Assembly (NCBI RefSeq): GCF_004339805.1
Contig: NZ_SLUI01000013.1
Location: 62,001-126,000, forward strand
Reading direction: 5' to 3'
DNA length: 64,000 nucleotides
Source of the DNA: Anaerospora hongkongensis
Lineage (GTDB): Bacteria; Bacillota; Negativicutes; Sporomusales; DSM-15969
Positions 16,099-25,749 of the stretch are shown in pieces (positions within the stretch are counted from its first letter, which is position 1; each line of letters begins with the position of its first letter). Under the pieces are notes generated by a model. The model was not told the DNA's origin. It ran no database searches and saw only the letters and a list, made by a program, of their open reading frames with translations. The position numbers were made by a program, and so were the translations under genes.

Positions 16099-17325
16099 TC
16101 AGATAACCTGACTGATATGCATCGCACGGAACCTGCCCCCGCTTCGCTCGGCGGCCTTACTCATTTGACTTAAGCATACAGGACACGCCGTGACAACAAT
16201 TTGCGCGGAGGTTTGCTCAATAGCGGCTTGCTTCTTTGCAAGTACCTGATCAGCAATAGACGGGTAATCCATATGAAATGATCCTGCTCCGCCACAACAT
16301 GTATCGGCTCCAGCCATCTCGATATATTCACCCGCCGCCTGCAGCAATTTTCTCGGTTGGCTTTTAATCCCCTGTCCGCGGCCCAAATGGCAAGGCTCAT
16401 GAAACGTCATTTTCGCATTCATCCGCTGGCGAGGCTGATACCCGGCCTTCATCAGGTATTCTGAAAGATCCATGACCTTTTGGCTGAATATAAGTGCCCG
16501 CTCCCGCCACTCGGGTTCCTCGGCAAAATAACCGGCAAGATGTTTAAGCATACTGCTGCAGCTTGCGCAGTCACTGACAATCACATCGGCATCTTCATAT
16601 AAGCAAATGTTTTTTTTGGCTAAATCAAGAAAATCCTGCCGTAAGCCATGGGCTAAATGGGGCAGCCCGCAGCAGACATTTTCGACTTGCCTGACCTCTG
16701 TCAGACTGCGCAAAATAGCCAGCGTATCGGCAGCAGCTTCAGGAAACATCATCCGCATACCACAGCCGTAGAAATAAGCAACCTTAGCTTCGTCCGGCAG
16801 CATCGCCGTTGAAACGGGTGCTGTCTTGTCAATTGCCGCCGGCCCGGCAAAAGCAGCAAGAAACTGCTGGCGTGTAAATGCTGCCGGTACAACGCCCTTG
16901 GGAATAATGCGGTTTATGCCGGTACGGCGCATCATGTCCATTGCTCCGGCTGCAATTTTAACAAACCCACGCTTCTTTAACATCGTACCGAGCAGCTTGT
17001 ATTTGACACTAGTGCCTCCACGAAGATTTGCAAAATGCTGACGCACAGCAATCATTGCTTCATCAGTTTTCACCTTACTGGGACAATTATCCACACAGGC
17101 ACGGCACAGCAGGCAAAAATCAACAGCTGCTGCCACCTCTGCCGTTGGCTCAAGCCCTCCCATAGCCAAGGCCCGGATAATGTTGTTTTTCCCTCTGGCA
17201 CTGCCTGCCTCAATATCACGCACACCAAATAAGGGACATACCAGCCGGCAGCTGCCGCAGCGATCGCATTGGCTGACAATCTGCTGAGCGTCTTTTAATA
17301 AAGACTCTTGAACGTTTTGTTTCAT
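16099..17325 (-). CDS. glcF: Iron-sulfur subunit of a GlcF/LutA-like hydroxyacid oxidoreductase
   Basis: A 408-residue heterodisulfide-reductase-like electron-transfer subunit. Two [4Fe-4S] motifs are visible, CDRCGSCRLVCP (from residue 20) and CLLCRACVDNCP (near 71), followed by two CCG domains (CCGLPH and CCGGAGSFHM). It passes electrons from the flavoprotein encoded directly upstream (24-base gap) to the membrane or other carriers. Start ATG 17325 has GGGGGAG upstream; the longer frame overlaps glcD. Glycolate or D-lactate is the usual substrate of such pairs, but the specificity here is open. Confidence 0.92.
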   Translation of the reverse strand: MKQNVQESLLKDAQQIVSQCDRCGSCRLVCPLFGVRDIEAGSARGKNNIIRALAMGGLEPTAEVAAAVDFCLLCRACVDNCPSKVKTDEAMIAVRQHFANLRGGTSVKYKLLGTMLKKRGFVKIAAGAMDMMRRTGINRIIPKGVVPAAFTRQQFLAAFAGPAAIDKTAPVSTAMLPDEAKVAYFYGCGMRMMFPEAAADTLAILRSLTEVRQVENVCCGLPHLAHGLRQDFLDLAKKNICLYEDADVIVSDCASCSSMLKHLAGYFAEEPEWRERALIFSQKVMDLSEYLMKAGYQPRQRMNAKMTFHEPCHLGRGQGIKSQPRKLLQAAGEYIEMAGADTCCGGAGSFHMDYPSIADQVLAKKQAAIEQTSAQIVVTACPVCLSQMSKAAERSGGRFRAMHISQVI

Positions 17326-17348
17326 TTTCTCCCCCTGCCCTCTAATTA

Positions 17349-18737
17349 TCACCATATCTTACCGGGATTTAAAATACCGCAGGGATCAAGTGCCTGCTTA
17401 ATCAGCTTTAAGGCAGTAACTCCACCGTCTCCCAGCGCACTGGTAATATAGGGTCTTTTTGTAATACCAATACCATGCTCACCCGATAGGGTACCGCCAA
17501 CAGCAAGCGCTTCTGCAAATATTTCGTGCACAGCTTTGTGTACCCGCTCAGCCTGTGCATTGTCCGATAAGTCGCAAAGCACAGAGGGGTGAAGATTGCC
17601 GTCGCCCGCATGGCCGTATACAGCAATGGTTAACTCATATTTTTCGCCAATGGCCCGAATGCGGCGAACCATTTCAGGAAAGGCACTGCGGGGCACTGAA
17701 ATATCTTCGCCCAGCCGGTCTGGTGCCATTGCTCCAACTGCTGAGCTTAGGCCGCGGCGGATTGCCCAGATTTCTTCCGCCTCTTGGGCTGACTGAGCTA
17801 TACGTACAGCCAGTGCGCCAAAGCCTGTGGCGATACTTTCAATTTGACCGGCCTGCCTGTCCAGACCTTCCTGATTGTCAGCATCAATTTCGACGATTAC
17901 ACAGGCCTCTGTAGCAGGATCAATCTCCAGCTTACGATGGCGGGCAACGGCCTGAAGGCTGATCGTATCCATTAGTTCCGCCGCTGCCGGTACGATACCG
18001 GACTGCAGCATTTTGTGAATAGTAGCACAGGCTTCATCCAGAGAAGCAAACATCAATTGCAGAGTATTGCGGGCCTTAGGCATAGGAATCAGCTTGAGCA
18101 GTGCTCTCGTAATGATTCCCAAAGTTCCCTCCGAGCCTGTGAAAAGCTGTGTCAGATTATAACCGGTTACATTTTTTATCGCTTTGCCACCGGTATGGAT
18201 CACGGAACCATCTGCCAGCACGACTTCCAGGCCCATTACATAGCTGCTCGTAACACCATACTTTACGGCCCTCATTCCACCGGCATTCTCGGCGATATTT
18301 CCACCAATCGTGGAATATTTGTAACTTGCCGGATCAGGCGGATAAAAAAGGCCTCGCGCTGCGCAGTATTGATACAAGTCACCTGTAAGAACACCGGCCT
18401 CTACCGTTATCATCATATTCTCTTCATCTAATTCAACTATCTCTTTCATGCGGTCAAGCGACAGGGAAATTCCTCCTGCCAGCGGTATACTGCCGCCGGT
18501 TCGGCCGCTGGCAGCGCCCCGCGGGGTTACAGCAATTTTGTTTTCGCGGGCAATTTTCATAACAGCTGCCACCTGTTCCGTTGTCAAAGGCCGCACGACC
18601 ATTTCCGGCAGATTGGGTGGTACCAGGGGAACAAAAGAAGAATCATACGAGTAGCCAAAAAGATCGATCTGAGCATCCAGTACATGCTCCTTGCCGACAA
18701 CGGCTTGAATTTTTGCTTTTATATCTTTCGTGATCAT
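17349..18737 (-). CDS. glcD: FAD-linked glycolate/D-lactate-type dehydrogenase (GlcD family)
   Basis: A 462-residue flavoprotein that oxidises a 2-hydroxy acid. The FAD-binding PCMH domain carries VTPRGAASGRTGGSIPLAGG (about residues 70-90) and the GGNIAENAGGMRAVKYGVT block. The C-terminal FAD-oxidase domain has YGHAGDGNLHPSVL and the family-ending LSGEHGIGITKRPY. ATG 18737 has AAGGAG eight bases upstream. It is followed by the FeS subunit and preceded 14 bases upstream by an aldo/keto reductase. With the LarA homologue and 2-hydroxyacid dehydrogenase in this window it suggests hydroxyacid catabolism. Confidence 0.93.
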   Translation of the reverse strand: MITKDIKAKIQAVVGKEHVLDAQIDLFGYSYDSSFVPLVPPNLPEMVVRPLTTEQVAAVMKIARENKIAVTPRGAASGRTGGSIPLAGGISLSLDRMKEIVELDEENMMITVEAGVLTGDLYQYCAARGLFYPPDPASYKYSTIGGNIAENAGGMRAVKYGVTSSYVMGLEVVLADGSVIHTGGKAIKNVTGYNLTQLFTGSEGTLGIITRALLKLIPMPKARNTLQLMFASLDEACATIHKMLQSGIVPAAAELMDTISLQAVARHRKLEIDPATEACVIVEIDADNQEGLDRQAGQIESIATGFGALAVRIAQSAQEAEEIWAIRRGLSSAVGAMAPDRLGEDISVPRSAFPEMVRRIRAIGEKYELTIAVYGHAGDGNLHPSVLCDLSDNAQAERVHKAVHEIFAEALAVGGTLSGEHGIGITKRPYITSALGDGGVTALKLIKQALDPCGILNPGKIW

Positions 18738-18751
18738 GGTCCGCTCCTTTG

Positions 18752-19771
18752 CTAAGCCTTTTTATGCTGTTCAAATAACGTGTAATTCTGCTTCAGGATG
18801 TCAGGTATTGGCAGTTCATACGGACAGCGGCTGATGCAAACACCACACTCAACACATTTAGGCACTGTATCCATCGCCCCTTTGGAGAACTCGACCGAAA
18901 CAGCAGGAGACATCCGCGCAGCCACAATCGGATATCCCATTGCCGGTGTAATTGCTACTCCCTGCGGACAGGGCTGGCAATACTCGCAGCGGCGGCAAAA
19001 CTGCTTGCCTAACCTCTGCCGGTACTGTGCGATCTGGGCCTTGTCTTGTTCTTCAACCCGGTTAGGCTGCTCATAAAAAGCTATTACTTCCTCTATCGAT
19101 GCTATCGAATCAAAGCCGGGAATCACAACAGTCTCCGGATACTGGCGCAAAAATTTAAATGCCAGAGCCGCATTGTCAATGGCACCACCGGCAAATGGCT
19201 TCATTGCAATGAACGCCATCTTGCTTTTTCCAGCCAGGCCAATCATTTCCTCTTTAGCGGCATCTTCGATAAAATTAAAGGGAAACATAATTGATGCGAA
19301 TAGTCCCGTTTTTATTAGCTTCAAAGCCATCGGCAAACTGTGCGAGGTAATGCCGATATGACGAATCTTCCCCTCTGCCTGTGCTTTGATGACTGCCTCC
19401 AGTGCACCTCCGGGAGCAGTAACCGCCTGCCAGTCCTTTTCCTGGGCGACCTGGTGCAACTGAAACAAATCAATGTACTCGGTCTTCAGCATCCGTAAAC
19501 TCGTTTCCAAATGCTCTCTTGCCCCGGCAGCATCCCGTTTCATGGTCTTTGTAGCTAATACGACTTTTTCGCGTATACCGCGAAAAGCCAAGCCGATTTT
19601 AGCTTCACTGTCACGGTACGCATTGGCCGTATCATAAAATGTGATGCCCCGGCCGTAAGCGTGCTGCAATACCCGGACCGCTTCGTCAGTAGACAAGCGA
19701 ATAATCGGAATACAGCCGAAACCCACTTCAGAGATTTCCAGGCCAGTGCTGCCCAGCGAGCGATATTGCAT
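18752..19771 (-). CDS. Aldo/keto reductase with C-terminal 2x[4Fe-4S] ferredoxin domain
   Basis: A 339-residue fusion of an AKR (TIM barrel) with a ferredoxin-like tail, a common class in anaerobes. The AKR part shows GFGCIPIIRLS, YDTANAYRDSE (catalytic Tyr) and DLFQLHQV. The tail shows CRRCEYCQPCPQGV and CVECGVCISRCPYE. Start ATG 19771 has GAGGAG eight bases upstream; a GTG three codons earlier (19780) abuts it. It heads a probable operon with glcD and glcF, so it may reduce or oxidise a related aldehyde or keto acid. Confidence 0.9.
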   Translation of the reverse strand: MQYRSLGSTGLEISEVGFGCIPIIRLSTDEAVRVLQHAYGRGITFYDTANAYRDSEAKIGLAFRGIREKVVLATKTMKRDAAGAREHLETSLRMLKTEYIDLFQLHQVAQEKDWQAVTAPGGALEAVIKAQAEGKIRHIGITSHSLPMALKLIKTGLFASIMFPFNFIEDAAKEEMIGLAGKSKMAFIAMKPFAGGAIDNAALAFKFLRQYPETVVIPGFDSIASIEEVIAFYEQPNRVEEQDKAQIAQYRQRLGKQFCRRCEYCQPCPQGVAITPAMGYPIVAARMSPAVSVEFSKGAMDTVPKCVECGVCISRCPYELPIPDILKQNYTLFEQHKKA

Positions 19772-19869
19772 ATTCTTCACTCCTCTTCCTTTTTTCGGGA
19801 AATACTATATCCTCTTTATTCCAGTAGCAAAATAGAAATCCTTTTCTGCTTTGCGGTTAATGACGGTAT

Positions 19870-19905
19870 AAAAAAAGCAGCTTGAGAATAAGCGGCTCAA
19901 GCTGC
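19870..19905 (-). terminator. Terminator of the YhcH-family gene
   Basis: GCAGCTTGAG (19877-19886) pairs with CTCAAGCTGC (19896-19905), and seven T follow on the minus strand. It separates this gene from the aldo/keto reductase operon. Confidence 0.9.
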
Positions 19906-19926
19906 AAGGAACAATGATCCTATACA

Positions 19927-20388
19927 TTATTTCGTATATAAAACTTTCACTACTGCTTTGCGCACTTTTGCTCCGGCTACACTTTGGCAATTAGGACGGT
20001 GAATATCCCATGGATAAAATACGGCATAGCTGCCTGCAGATACCTGTAAATAGGTTTCATTATCTACCGAACGGTAAAAATACAAGTCTTTGTCGGAAAG
20101 CTGCTCTTTAAGCTCGCCAGCCTGACTATGGTCGGCATAACCGATCAATTCTTCACCCTCAATAATATACTGAATATCAATGTACTTTTTATGAGCTTCA
20201 GGCTGTCTGTCTTCCTGTGGTTCTACTGTATAAGTTGATATTATAACATAATTCCGGCCATCAATTTCATGCCTGCCATCGGGGATTTTTGCCCAGTCCG
20301 CTTGGCTAAGATATTCAAGGCCTGTATGCAATTTATCAGTTAATATGAACTTGTCTTGCTCTAAATTAGCAATGCGGCTTAAAAACAT
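19927..20388 (-). CDS. YhcH/YjgK/YiaL family protein (DUF386, cupin-like)
   Basis: A 153-residue protein matching the YhcH family, often linked to sialic-acid or other sugar catabolism and to beta-subunit-like cupin folds. Landmarks are GRHEIDGRNYVIISTYTV, EAHKKYIDIQYIIEGEE and AVFYPWDIHRPNC (conserved metal-ligand-like His/Glu). Start placed at ATG 20388 with GGAGGAG six bases upstream, which gives the normal family length. The longer frame adds about 63 residues that are not part of the family and runs into the divergent helicase promoter region. No sugar pathway genes adjoin it. Confidence 0.88.
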   Translation of the reverse strand: MFLSRIANLEQDKFILTDKLHTGLEYLSQADWAKIPDGRHEIDGRNYVIISTYTVEPQEDRQPEAHKKYIDIQYIIEGEELIGYADHSQAGELKEQLSDKDLYFYRSVDNETYLQVSAGSYAVFYPWDIHRPNCQSVAGAKVRKAVVKVLYTK

Positions 20389-20539
20389 CTTTATCTCCTC
20401 CATTTTTATCACTTCGGTAATCAATTCACCATACCTATTCTGTGCAGAAAAGCAATCTCCTTTGCGAAGTGCCCGCCTGTTCCGTAAATATGTTATACTG
20501 AAATAATAAGTAACTCTTGGAGAAGGGACGATAGAACCT

Positions 20540-23500
20540 ATGTTATCTGATGAAACCATTCGTCTCCAGGCAGCCACCAGCTCAGCTTATAACAAGGGGT
20601 GCCAGTATTACCGCGATAAGCATGTCCGGAAACTGCGCTTGCTGAGTGACTATACCTTTGAGGCAAGAGTGCTGGGGCGGGAACTTTATACCGCTTACCT
20701 CAACTTTAATGAAGAGCAGGAAATCCAGCGTTTCAAATGCGACTGTCCGGCTTTTTACAGCGATAACGGTGCCTGCAAACATATCATTGCCGCTTTAAAA
20801 ACACTCCAAAAAGACTGGTTCTTATATTTCGGTCTGGAAAAGCAGCTTCCCTTAACCCGGGCAACAGAGGAAATGCTGGCTTTTTTTCACCACAATGCCA
20901 AAGCGGCGCTTGAACCTGCTGCTTACCTACAGCAGGTATGCCTTCGCCCTACCTACGGCTTTATCAGCACTCCTTACCAAAAGGTAAGCTGGCTTGAATT
21001 TATGATTGGTACGGAGCGCATGTATGTGGTCAGAGATATCCCGCAGCTAATGGCCGCTTTGGAAAATGGGCAGGAATTGACTTATGCCAAAAACTTTACT
21101 TTACGCCCCCAGGAGGCTTTGTTTGATCCGTTCTCCCGGTCTTTACTCACCCTTTTGCAAAGCGCCTATCAGGAGGAAAAACAGCGGTCTTCATGGGCTC
21201 ATCAATATGGAGCCGGTACCTCCGCTTTTGCCGAAGCCCGCCGGTTTCGTCTCACAAACACGAATTTACTGCACTTCTTTACTGCAGTGGGCAGCCGCCC
21301 TTTTGCCGCACAGATTAATCAAACCAGCTATCCTGCCCTCCGAATTATCAATGGGCGGCCGTCTTTGCCGATTGTCATCCAGGCGATCGATGGCGGCCTG
21401 CTGGTCTCTGGCGGCCCGGCAGAGTCCGTCTATGGACTTGATACGGATTTCACCTATCTTTTCCACGAACAAACGCTGTATCACGTAGATCCGTCCTTTG
21501 CCATTCATACTAAACCGCTGATTAACTGCTTTCAGGAGGGTAAAAAGCCGGAAATCCGCATTCCTGCTGCTGCTGTGTCAGACTTTATCACTACCGCACT
21601 GCCTGCGCTGGAGACGGTCATCCCTGTACAGATAGATGCGGCAGTGCAAGAAAGTTTTTATAAGGCTCCCTTGGAAAAGCTGATTTTTTTTGATCGTTTT
21701 GGTGACGGAATCAGCGCCCGGATTGAATTGAGATATGGTGACACGGTCATCAATCCTCTGGCGTCTCCCGTATTGGAGCAAACAACAGACAGCGGAAAAT
21801 GGCTTGTACGGGAAACACTGGAAGAAGCCCGTTTGCTTAGTTTGTTTAAGCAGTACGGCTTTACAGAATCATCCGACATGCTGCTTCTGTCCGATGAAGA
21901 AGCTGTTTATGCTTTTTTACAGCAAGCATTACCGGAACTGCGCAATAGTGCTGAAATTTTCTATGCCGATAATGTTAAACATATGAAATGTTCCGTTACC
22001 AATAAAATAACAGCCGGAATCCGTTTAAATACCGACAGCAACATGCTGGAATTCTCCTTAAATCATGAGGGCACTTCCGCCAAAGAGCTGCTCGCCCTTT
22101 TTGCTTCCTATAAACTAAAAAAACGCTATCACCGCCTGCAGGACGGATCGTTTATTTCGCTTGATGCGCCTGATTTTCAAACAGCAGCAGCATTAATTGA
22201 ACAACTCAGTATCCGGCCTGCGGAGCTTGAAAAGGGGATAATCGAATTACCCAGATACCGGGCACTTTACTTAGACAGTCTGGCACGGGAAAGCGAAGAC
22301 TTTCAAATGGAGCGCAACCGCTCCTTCAAAAAAATGGTGCAGGATATCCGTGAACCTCAGGACGCGGAATTCAGCCTGCCTAGAGGTCTCAAGGGCAAAC
22401 TGCGTGATTATCAAAAACTTGGCTTTAAGTGGCTGAAGTCACTTGCCAGTTACGGCCTAGGAGGAATTCTGGCTGATGATATGGGACTGGGGAAAACATT
22501 GCAAGTGCTTACCTTCCTGTTATCGGAAAAAGAAACTTCTCCAGGACCATCCATTGTCATAGCGCCAACGTCTTTAGTTTATAATTGGCAGGATGAGGTA
22601 AATAAATTTGCTCCTGACCTCAAAACAATTGTCGTAGCCGGACAGCAAAGCAACCGCCTGGAGCAGTTGCAAGAAATTGAGCAGGCAGATTTAATTGTAA
22701 CTTCTTATGGCTTAATTAAACGGGACATATCTGTTTATGAGCAAAAACAGTTTAACTATTGCTTCCTGGATGAAGCCCAGCATGTTAAAAATCCCAATAC
22801 GTTGAATGCGAAAGCAGTAAAACGGATTAAAGCCTTGAGCTATTTTGCGCTTACCGGTACACCAATTGAAAATACCCTGACCGAGTTGTGGTCTATTTTT
22901 GATTTTGTTATGCCTGGCTATTTACGCAGTCACAAAGTTTTTACCAGCCGCTTCGAAATTCCGATAGTAAAAAATGGCGATACTGCTGCCAGGCAGGAAT
23001 TAACCCGCCATATTAAACCCTTTCTATTACGGCGTATGAAAAAAGCTGTGCTGAAAGAATTGCCCGAAAAGATTGAAAGTAAAATCGTCACCGAAATGAC
23101 TGTTGAGCAGGCCAAACTTTATGAAGCCTGCCTCTTGCAAGCCCGCACCGAATTGGAAACGGAGCTTCAACTGAGCGGCTTTGAGAAAAGCCAAATTAAA
23201 ATCCTCGCGCTGCTTACCCGGCTGCGGCAGCTTTGCTGTCACCCCTCCCTGTTTTTGGAAAACTACCAAGGTGGCAGCGGTAAGCTTGAAGCTCTGGAGG
23301 AAATGCTGCAAGATGCCATAAGCGGCGGTCACCGAATTTTGTTGTTTTCTCAATTCACCAGCATGCTGCAGTTAATTAGACAACAGCTGGATTCTGCAGG
23401 GATAGCCTGCCACTATTTGGATGGAGCAACACCAGCACAGGAGCGCATCCGTTTGGTCCATGCCTTCAATGCAGGTGAAAAAAATGTTTTCTTACTCTCC

Positions 23501-23785
23501 CTTAAAGCCGGAGGAACCGGTCTAAACTTAACAGGGGCCGACATGGTCATTCATTATGACCCCTGGTGGAATCCTGCTGTTGAAGAGCAGGCTACCGACC
23601 GTGCCTACCGCATCGGTCAAAATAATTCGGTTCAGGTTTTAAAATTAATTACGAAAGATACCATTGAAGAAAAAATCTACCTGCTGCAGCAAAAAAAGAA
23701 AGAGTTAATCGACACACTGATTCAGCCGGGAGAAACAGTAATAACAAAATTAACCGAAGCCGAAATCCGGGAACTATTCTTGTAA
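20540..23785 (+). CDS. SWIM zinc-finger SNF2-family helicase/ATPase
   Basis: A 1081-residue protein. N-terminal SWIM zinc finger (CDCPAF...CKHIIA, residues ~68-84), a long SNF2-associated middle region, then the SNF2 motor. Motif I DDMGLGKT is near 645, the DEAQ box near 743, the TGTPIENTL block follows, and motifs V/VI (GGTGLNLTGAD and DRAYRIGQ) are at 990-1022. Bacterial homologues are DNA translocases of unclear role, possibly in repair or transcription. All motor motifs are intact. It is transcribed alone, divergent from the YhcH gene. The ribosome binding site GAAGGGA is a little far from ATG 20540. Confidence 0.93.
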   Translation: MLSDETIRLQAATSSAYNKGCQYYRDKHVRKLRLLSDYTFEARVLGRELYTAYLNFNEEQEIQRFKCDCPAFYSDNGACKHIIAALKTLQKDWFLYFGLEKQLPLTRATEEMLAFFHHNAKAALEPAAYLQQVCLRPTYGFISTPYQKVSWLEFMIGTERMYVVRDIPQLMAALENGQELTYAKNFTLRPQEALFDPFSRSLLTLLQSAYQEEKQRSSWAHQYGAGTSAFAEARRFRLTNTNLLHFFTAVGSRPFAAQINQTSYPALRIINGRPSLPIVIQAIDGGLLVSGGPAESVYGLDTDFTYLFHEQTLYHVDPSFAIHTKPLINCFQEGKKPEIRIPAAAVSDFITTALPALETVIPVQIDAAVQESFYKAPLEKLIFFDRFGDGISARIELRYGDTVINPLASPVLEQTTDSGKWLVRETLEEARLLSLFKQYGFTESSDMLLLSDEEAVYAFLQQALPELRNSAEIFYADNVKHMKCSVTNKITAGIRLNTDSNMLEFSLNHEGTSAKELLALFASYKLKKRYHRLQDGSFISLDAPDFQTAAALIEQLSIRPAELEKGIIELPRYRALYLDSLARESEDFQMERNRSFKKMVQDIREPQDAEFSLPRGLKGKLRDYQKLGFKWLKSLASYGLGGILADDMGLGKTLQVLTFLLSEKETSPGPSIVIAPTSLVYNWQDEVNKFAPDLKTIVVAGQQSNRLEQLQEIEQADLIVTSYGLIKRDISVYEQKQFNYCFLDEAQHVKNPNTLNAKAVKRIKALSYFALTGTPIENTLTELWSIFDFVMPGYLRSHKVFTSRFEIPIVKNGDTAARQELTRHIKPFLLRRMKKAVLKELPEKIESKIVTEMTVEQAKLYEACLLQARTELETELQLSGFEKSQIKILALLTRLRQLCCHPSLFLENYQGGSGKLEALEEMLQDAISGGHRILLFSQFTSMLQLIRQQLDSAGIACHYLDGATPAQERIRLVHAFNAGEKNVFLLSLKAGGTGLNLTGADMVIHYDPWWNPAVEEQATDRAYRIGQNNSVQVLKLITKDTIEEKIYLLQQKKKELIDTLIQPGETVITKLTEAEIRELFL

Positions 23786-23868
23786 GGCAGCTGTAATAGC
23801 AGGAAAACGTCCGCTTCCGTCTAACAAAATACAATAAAGCAAAACTAGCTATATTAGGAGGTAGCGTT

Positions 23869-24351
23869 ATGTACGAGAAGGAAGTCATTGATCTGGTACG
23901 CTCAGGAACAGCATTCATGGGCAGTGTTGATGATAATCGTCCCCGGGTGCGGCCGATGAAGCCTTACATCGATAAAGATGGACATATTTGGTTATTTAGC
24001 CGCTACGACTCCCAAAAGGTTGCTGCCTTACAAGCCAATCCAAGGGTCGAATTGTGCTTGATGGGGAAAGACCAGGAAGTATTAAGCATATATGGCCGCA
24101 TCAAAGATGATACAAAACCCGGCTCAGCTGTTTTTAGGGCTTTGCGGGATTTAATGGTAGCTGAAATACCGGATATGAAGCATTATTTTGCCGAACAGGA
24201 TGAAAATAGTTTAGTCATTTATCGGCTTGTTGTGCATGAAATCCGGTACATGCGTCCCGACTGTCAACTAACCACCCGTGTTAATTTACCGATGGAACAC
24301 GATCCTGATGTTGACCTGGCTATGTGCCAGGGCGGTTTTTGCCTGATGTAG
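23869..24351 (+). CDS. Pyridoxamine 5'-phosphate oxidase-like FMN-binding protein
   Basis: A 160-residue split-barrel flavin protein of the PNPOx-like superfamily. Visible features are TAFMGSVDDNRPRVRPMKPYI, HIWLFSRYDSQKVAALQANPRVELCLMG (family core, FMN phosphate region) and a C-terminal Cys in MCQGGFCLM. AGGAGG lies six bases before ATG 23869. It may be an FMN reductase or simple flavin-binding protein; the substrate is unknown. It stands between the helicase gene (same strand, 83-base gap) and a terminator. Confidence 0.88.
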   Translation: MYEKEVIDLVRSGTAFMGSVDDNRPRVRPMKPYIDKDGHIWLFSRYDSQKVAALQANPRVELCLMGKDQEVLSIYGRIKDDTKPGSAVFRALRDLMVAEIPDMKHYFAEQDENSLVIYRLVVHEIRYMRPDCQLTTRVNLPMEHDPDVDLAMCQGGFCLM

Positions 24352-24357
24352 CAATAA

Positions 24358-24412
24358 AAAAGGGGGATATCGCAAAATGCTTCAAAAAAAGCATCATTGC
24401 GGTCCCCCTTTG
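24358..24412 (+). terminator. Long hairpin terminator after the flavin protein gene
   Basis: AAAGGGGGA and TCCCCCTTT outer arms with inner CGCAA/TTGCG and ATGCTT/AAGCAT pairs, 7 bases after the stop codon. Confidence 0.8.
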
Positions 24413-24448
24413 GTACATGTAAAAAGATGACTGGAAAAGCCCGTATTT

Positions 24449-24589
24449 CTACTTTTGGCATTGCCCCAAAAGTAGCAAAAAGTCTAGGCCTGTCTTGCAA
24501 AATGCTTGGGAAATGCTCAGCTTACTAAAATTCGTGAAACTCGCTGCGCTCAAACAAACGAATTTCTTAACGTAAGCTGAGCATTTCCC
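24449..24589. repeat. Nested inverted-repeat element (possible dispersed palindromic repeat)
   Basis: Between the flavin protein and sugar kinase genes lie CTACTTTTGG / CCAAAAGTAG (24449-24458, 24466-24475) and a perfect 18-base inverted repeat (24508-24525 with 24572-24589), itself enclosing AAATTCGT / ACGAATTT (24528-24535, 24558-24565). No reading frame of note. The shape suggests a palindromic intergenic repeat, but I see no second copy in this window. Confidence 0.5.
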
Positions 24590-24644
24590 ATCCTGCGGAC
24601 CGCATTTTTCCAGAAGGGCCGAAAGGAAACGAAGTTACATCCTT

Positions 24645-25607
24645 TTATTCATTTCTTGCATGATGGGCAATATAAGCCTCTAACTGGTTTCTGGTAGGGT
24701 ATCCTTCCACATCGCCCCTGACGGTAATCGCCAAGGAACCGATTGCATTTCCCCTGACAACGGCGTCGGCCAGCGGCAAGCCTTCTAGCAGACCGGAGAG
24801 TACCCCCACGGCAAAACCGTCGCCGGCGCCAACGGTATCGATAACCCGGTTAACCCGAAACCCCTTCTGATACCCTGTTGCAACGCTTCCATCGCGATGT
24901 TTGGTCGAATGATAAGCACCATCCGGTCCGTTTTTCATAATTACATATTGATTGCCCAGCTCATGAAAAAAAGCAGATACCCTTTCCCATTCTGCCGTTC
25001 CCAGCAGCAAGTCAGCCTCTGCAATCCCCGGCAATATAAGGTCACTCATGCCGGCAATCTTGAGCAGCGTTTCCCTGGCAGCGTCTTTCGTCCATAGCTG
25101 TAAGCGGATATTAGGATCAAAAGATACTAACAACCCTTTTTTCTTGGCAATGGCAATAGCCGCGTAAAGAGTTTCCTGGCAGGATGGGCTTAGTGCCGGA
25201 AATATTCCCGTAACATGCAGCAATTTGGCATTAGTAAAATACTCTTCGTTTATGATAGCAGGCGTTACTTTGCTGGCGGCTGACCCACGCCGATAATATA
25301 GCACAAGCGGATCACCAATCTCATTTAACTCCTTAACTAAGAGGCCGGTAGGATACTCGGCCGAAAAAGCGACTTGAGAAGTATCAACACCTTCGCCTCG
25401 GATGGTGTTACGAATATACGTTCCAAATGGGTCTTGACCAAGTGCGCTCAACCAACCGACACTATGACCAAGCCTGGCAAGCCCAATTGCCACATTGGAC
25501 TCGGCACCTGCTATTTTACGGCTATAATTCGTTACAAACTGCAGTGAGTCACTCTGGTCGGCAACCATCATGACCATGCTTTCACCAAGCGTTATAATAT
25601 CAGGCAT
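24645..25607 (-). CDS. kdgK: PfkB-family sugar kinase (2-keto-3-deoxygluconate kinase-like)
   Basis: A 320-residue carbohydrate kinase. GESMVMMV and the GAESNVAIGLARLGH block (PfkB signature 1) begin the protein. The C-terminal DTVGAGDGFAVGVLSGLLEG holds the catalytic Asp in the anion-hole motif (signature 2). VKELNEIGDPLVLYYRRGSAASK matches KdgK-type enzymes that make 2-keto-3-deoxy-6-phosphogluconate. GAGGTGA precedes ATG 25607. No KDPG aldolase or pectin genes lie nearby, so the exact substrate is an inference. Confidence 0.88.
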   Translation of the reverse strand: MPDIITLGESMVMMVADQSDSLQFVTNYSRKIAGAESNVAIGLARLGHSVGWLSALGQDPFGTYIRNTIRGEGVDTSQVAFSAEYPTGLLVKELNEIGDPLVLYYRRGSAASKVTPAIINEEYFTNAKLLHVTGIFPALSPSCQETLYAAIAIAKKKGLLVSFDPNIRLQLWTKDAARETLLKIAGMSDLILPGIAEADLLLGTAEWERVSAFFHELGNQYVIMKNGPDGAYHSTKHRDGSVATGYQKGFRVNRVIDTVGAGDGFAVGVLSGLLEGLPLADAVVRGNAIGSLAITVRGDVEGYPTRNQLEAYIAHHARNE

Positions 25608-25749
25608 ATGATTTCACCTCATACAGCTTATTGCCATCTTGCTTTTGGTTAAACATTCCCTTACTTATAGAAAAATCCTGCGTTTTCCCGTCAAACTTTT
25701 CTAATTATTCCATTTATGCCAGACCGGAGCCTGGCTGGAGGTGACCCAA

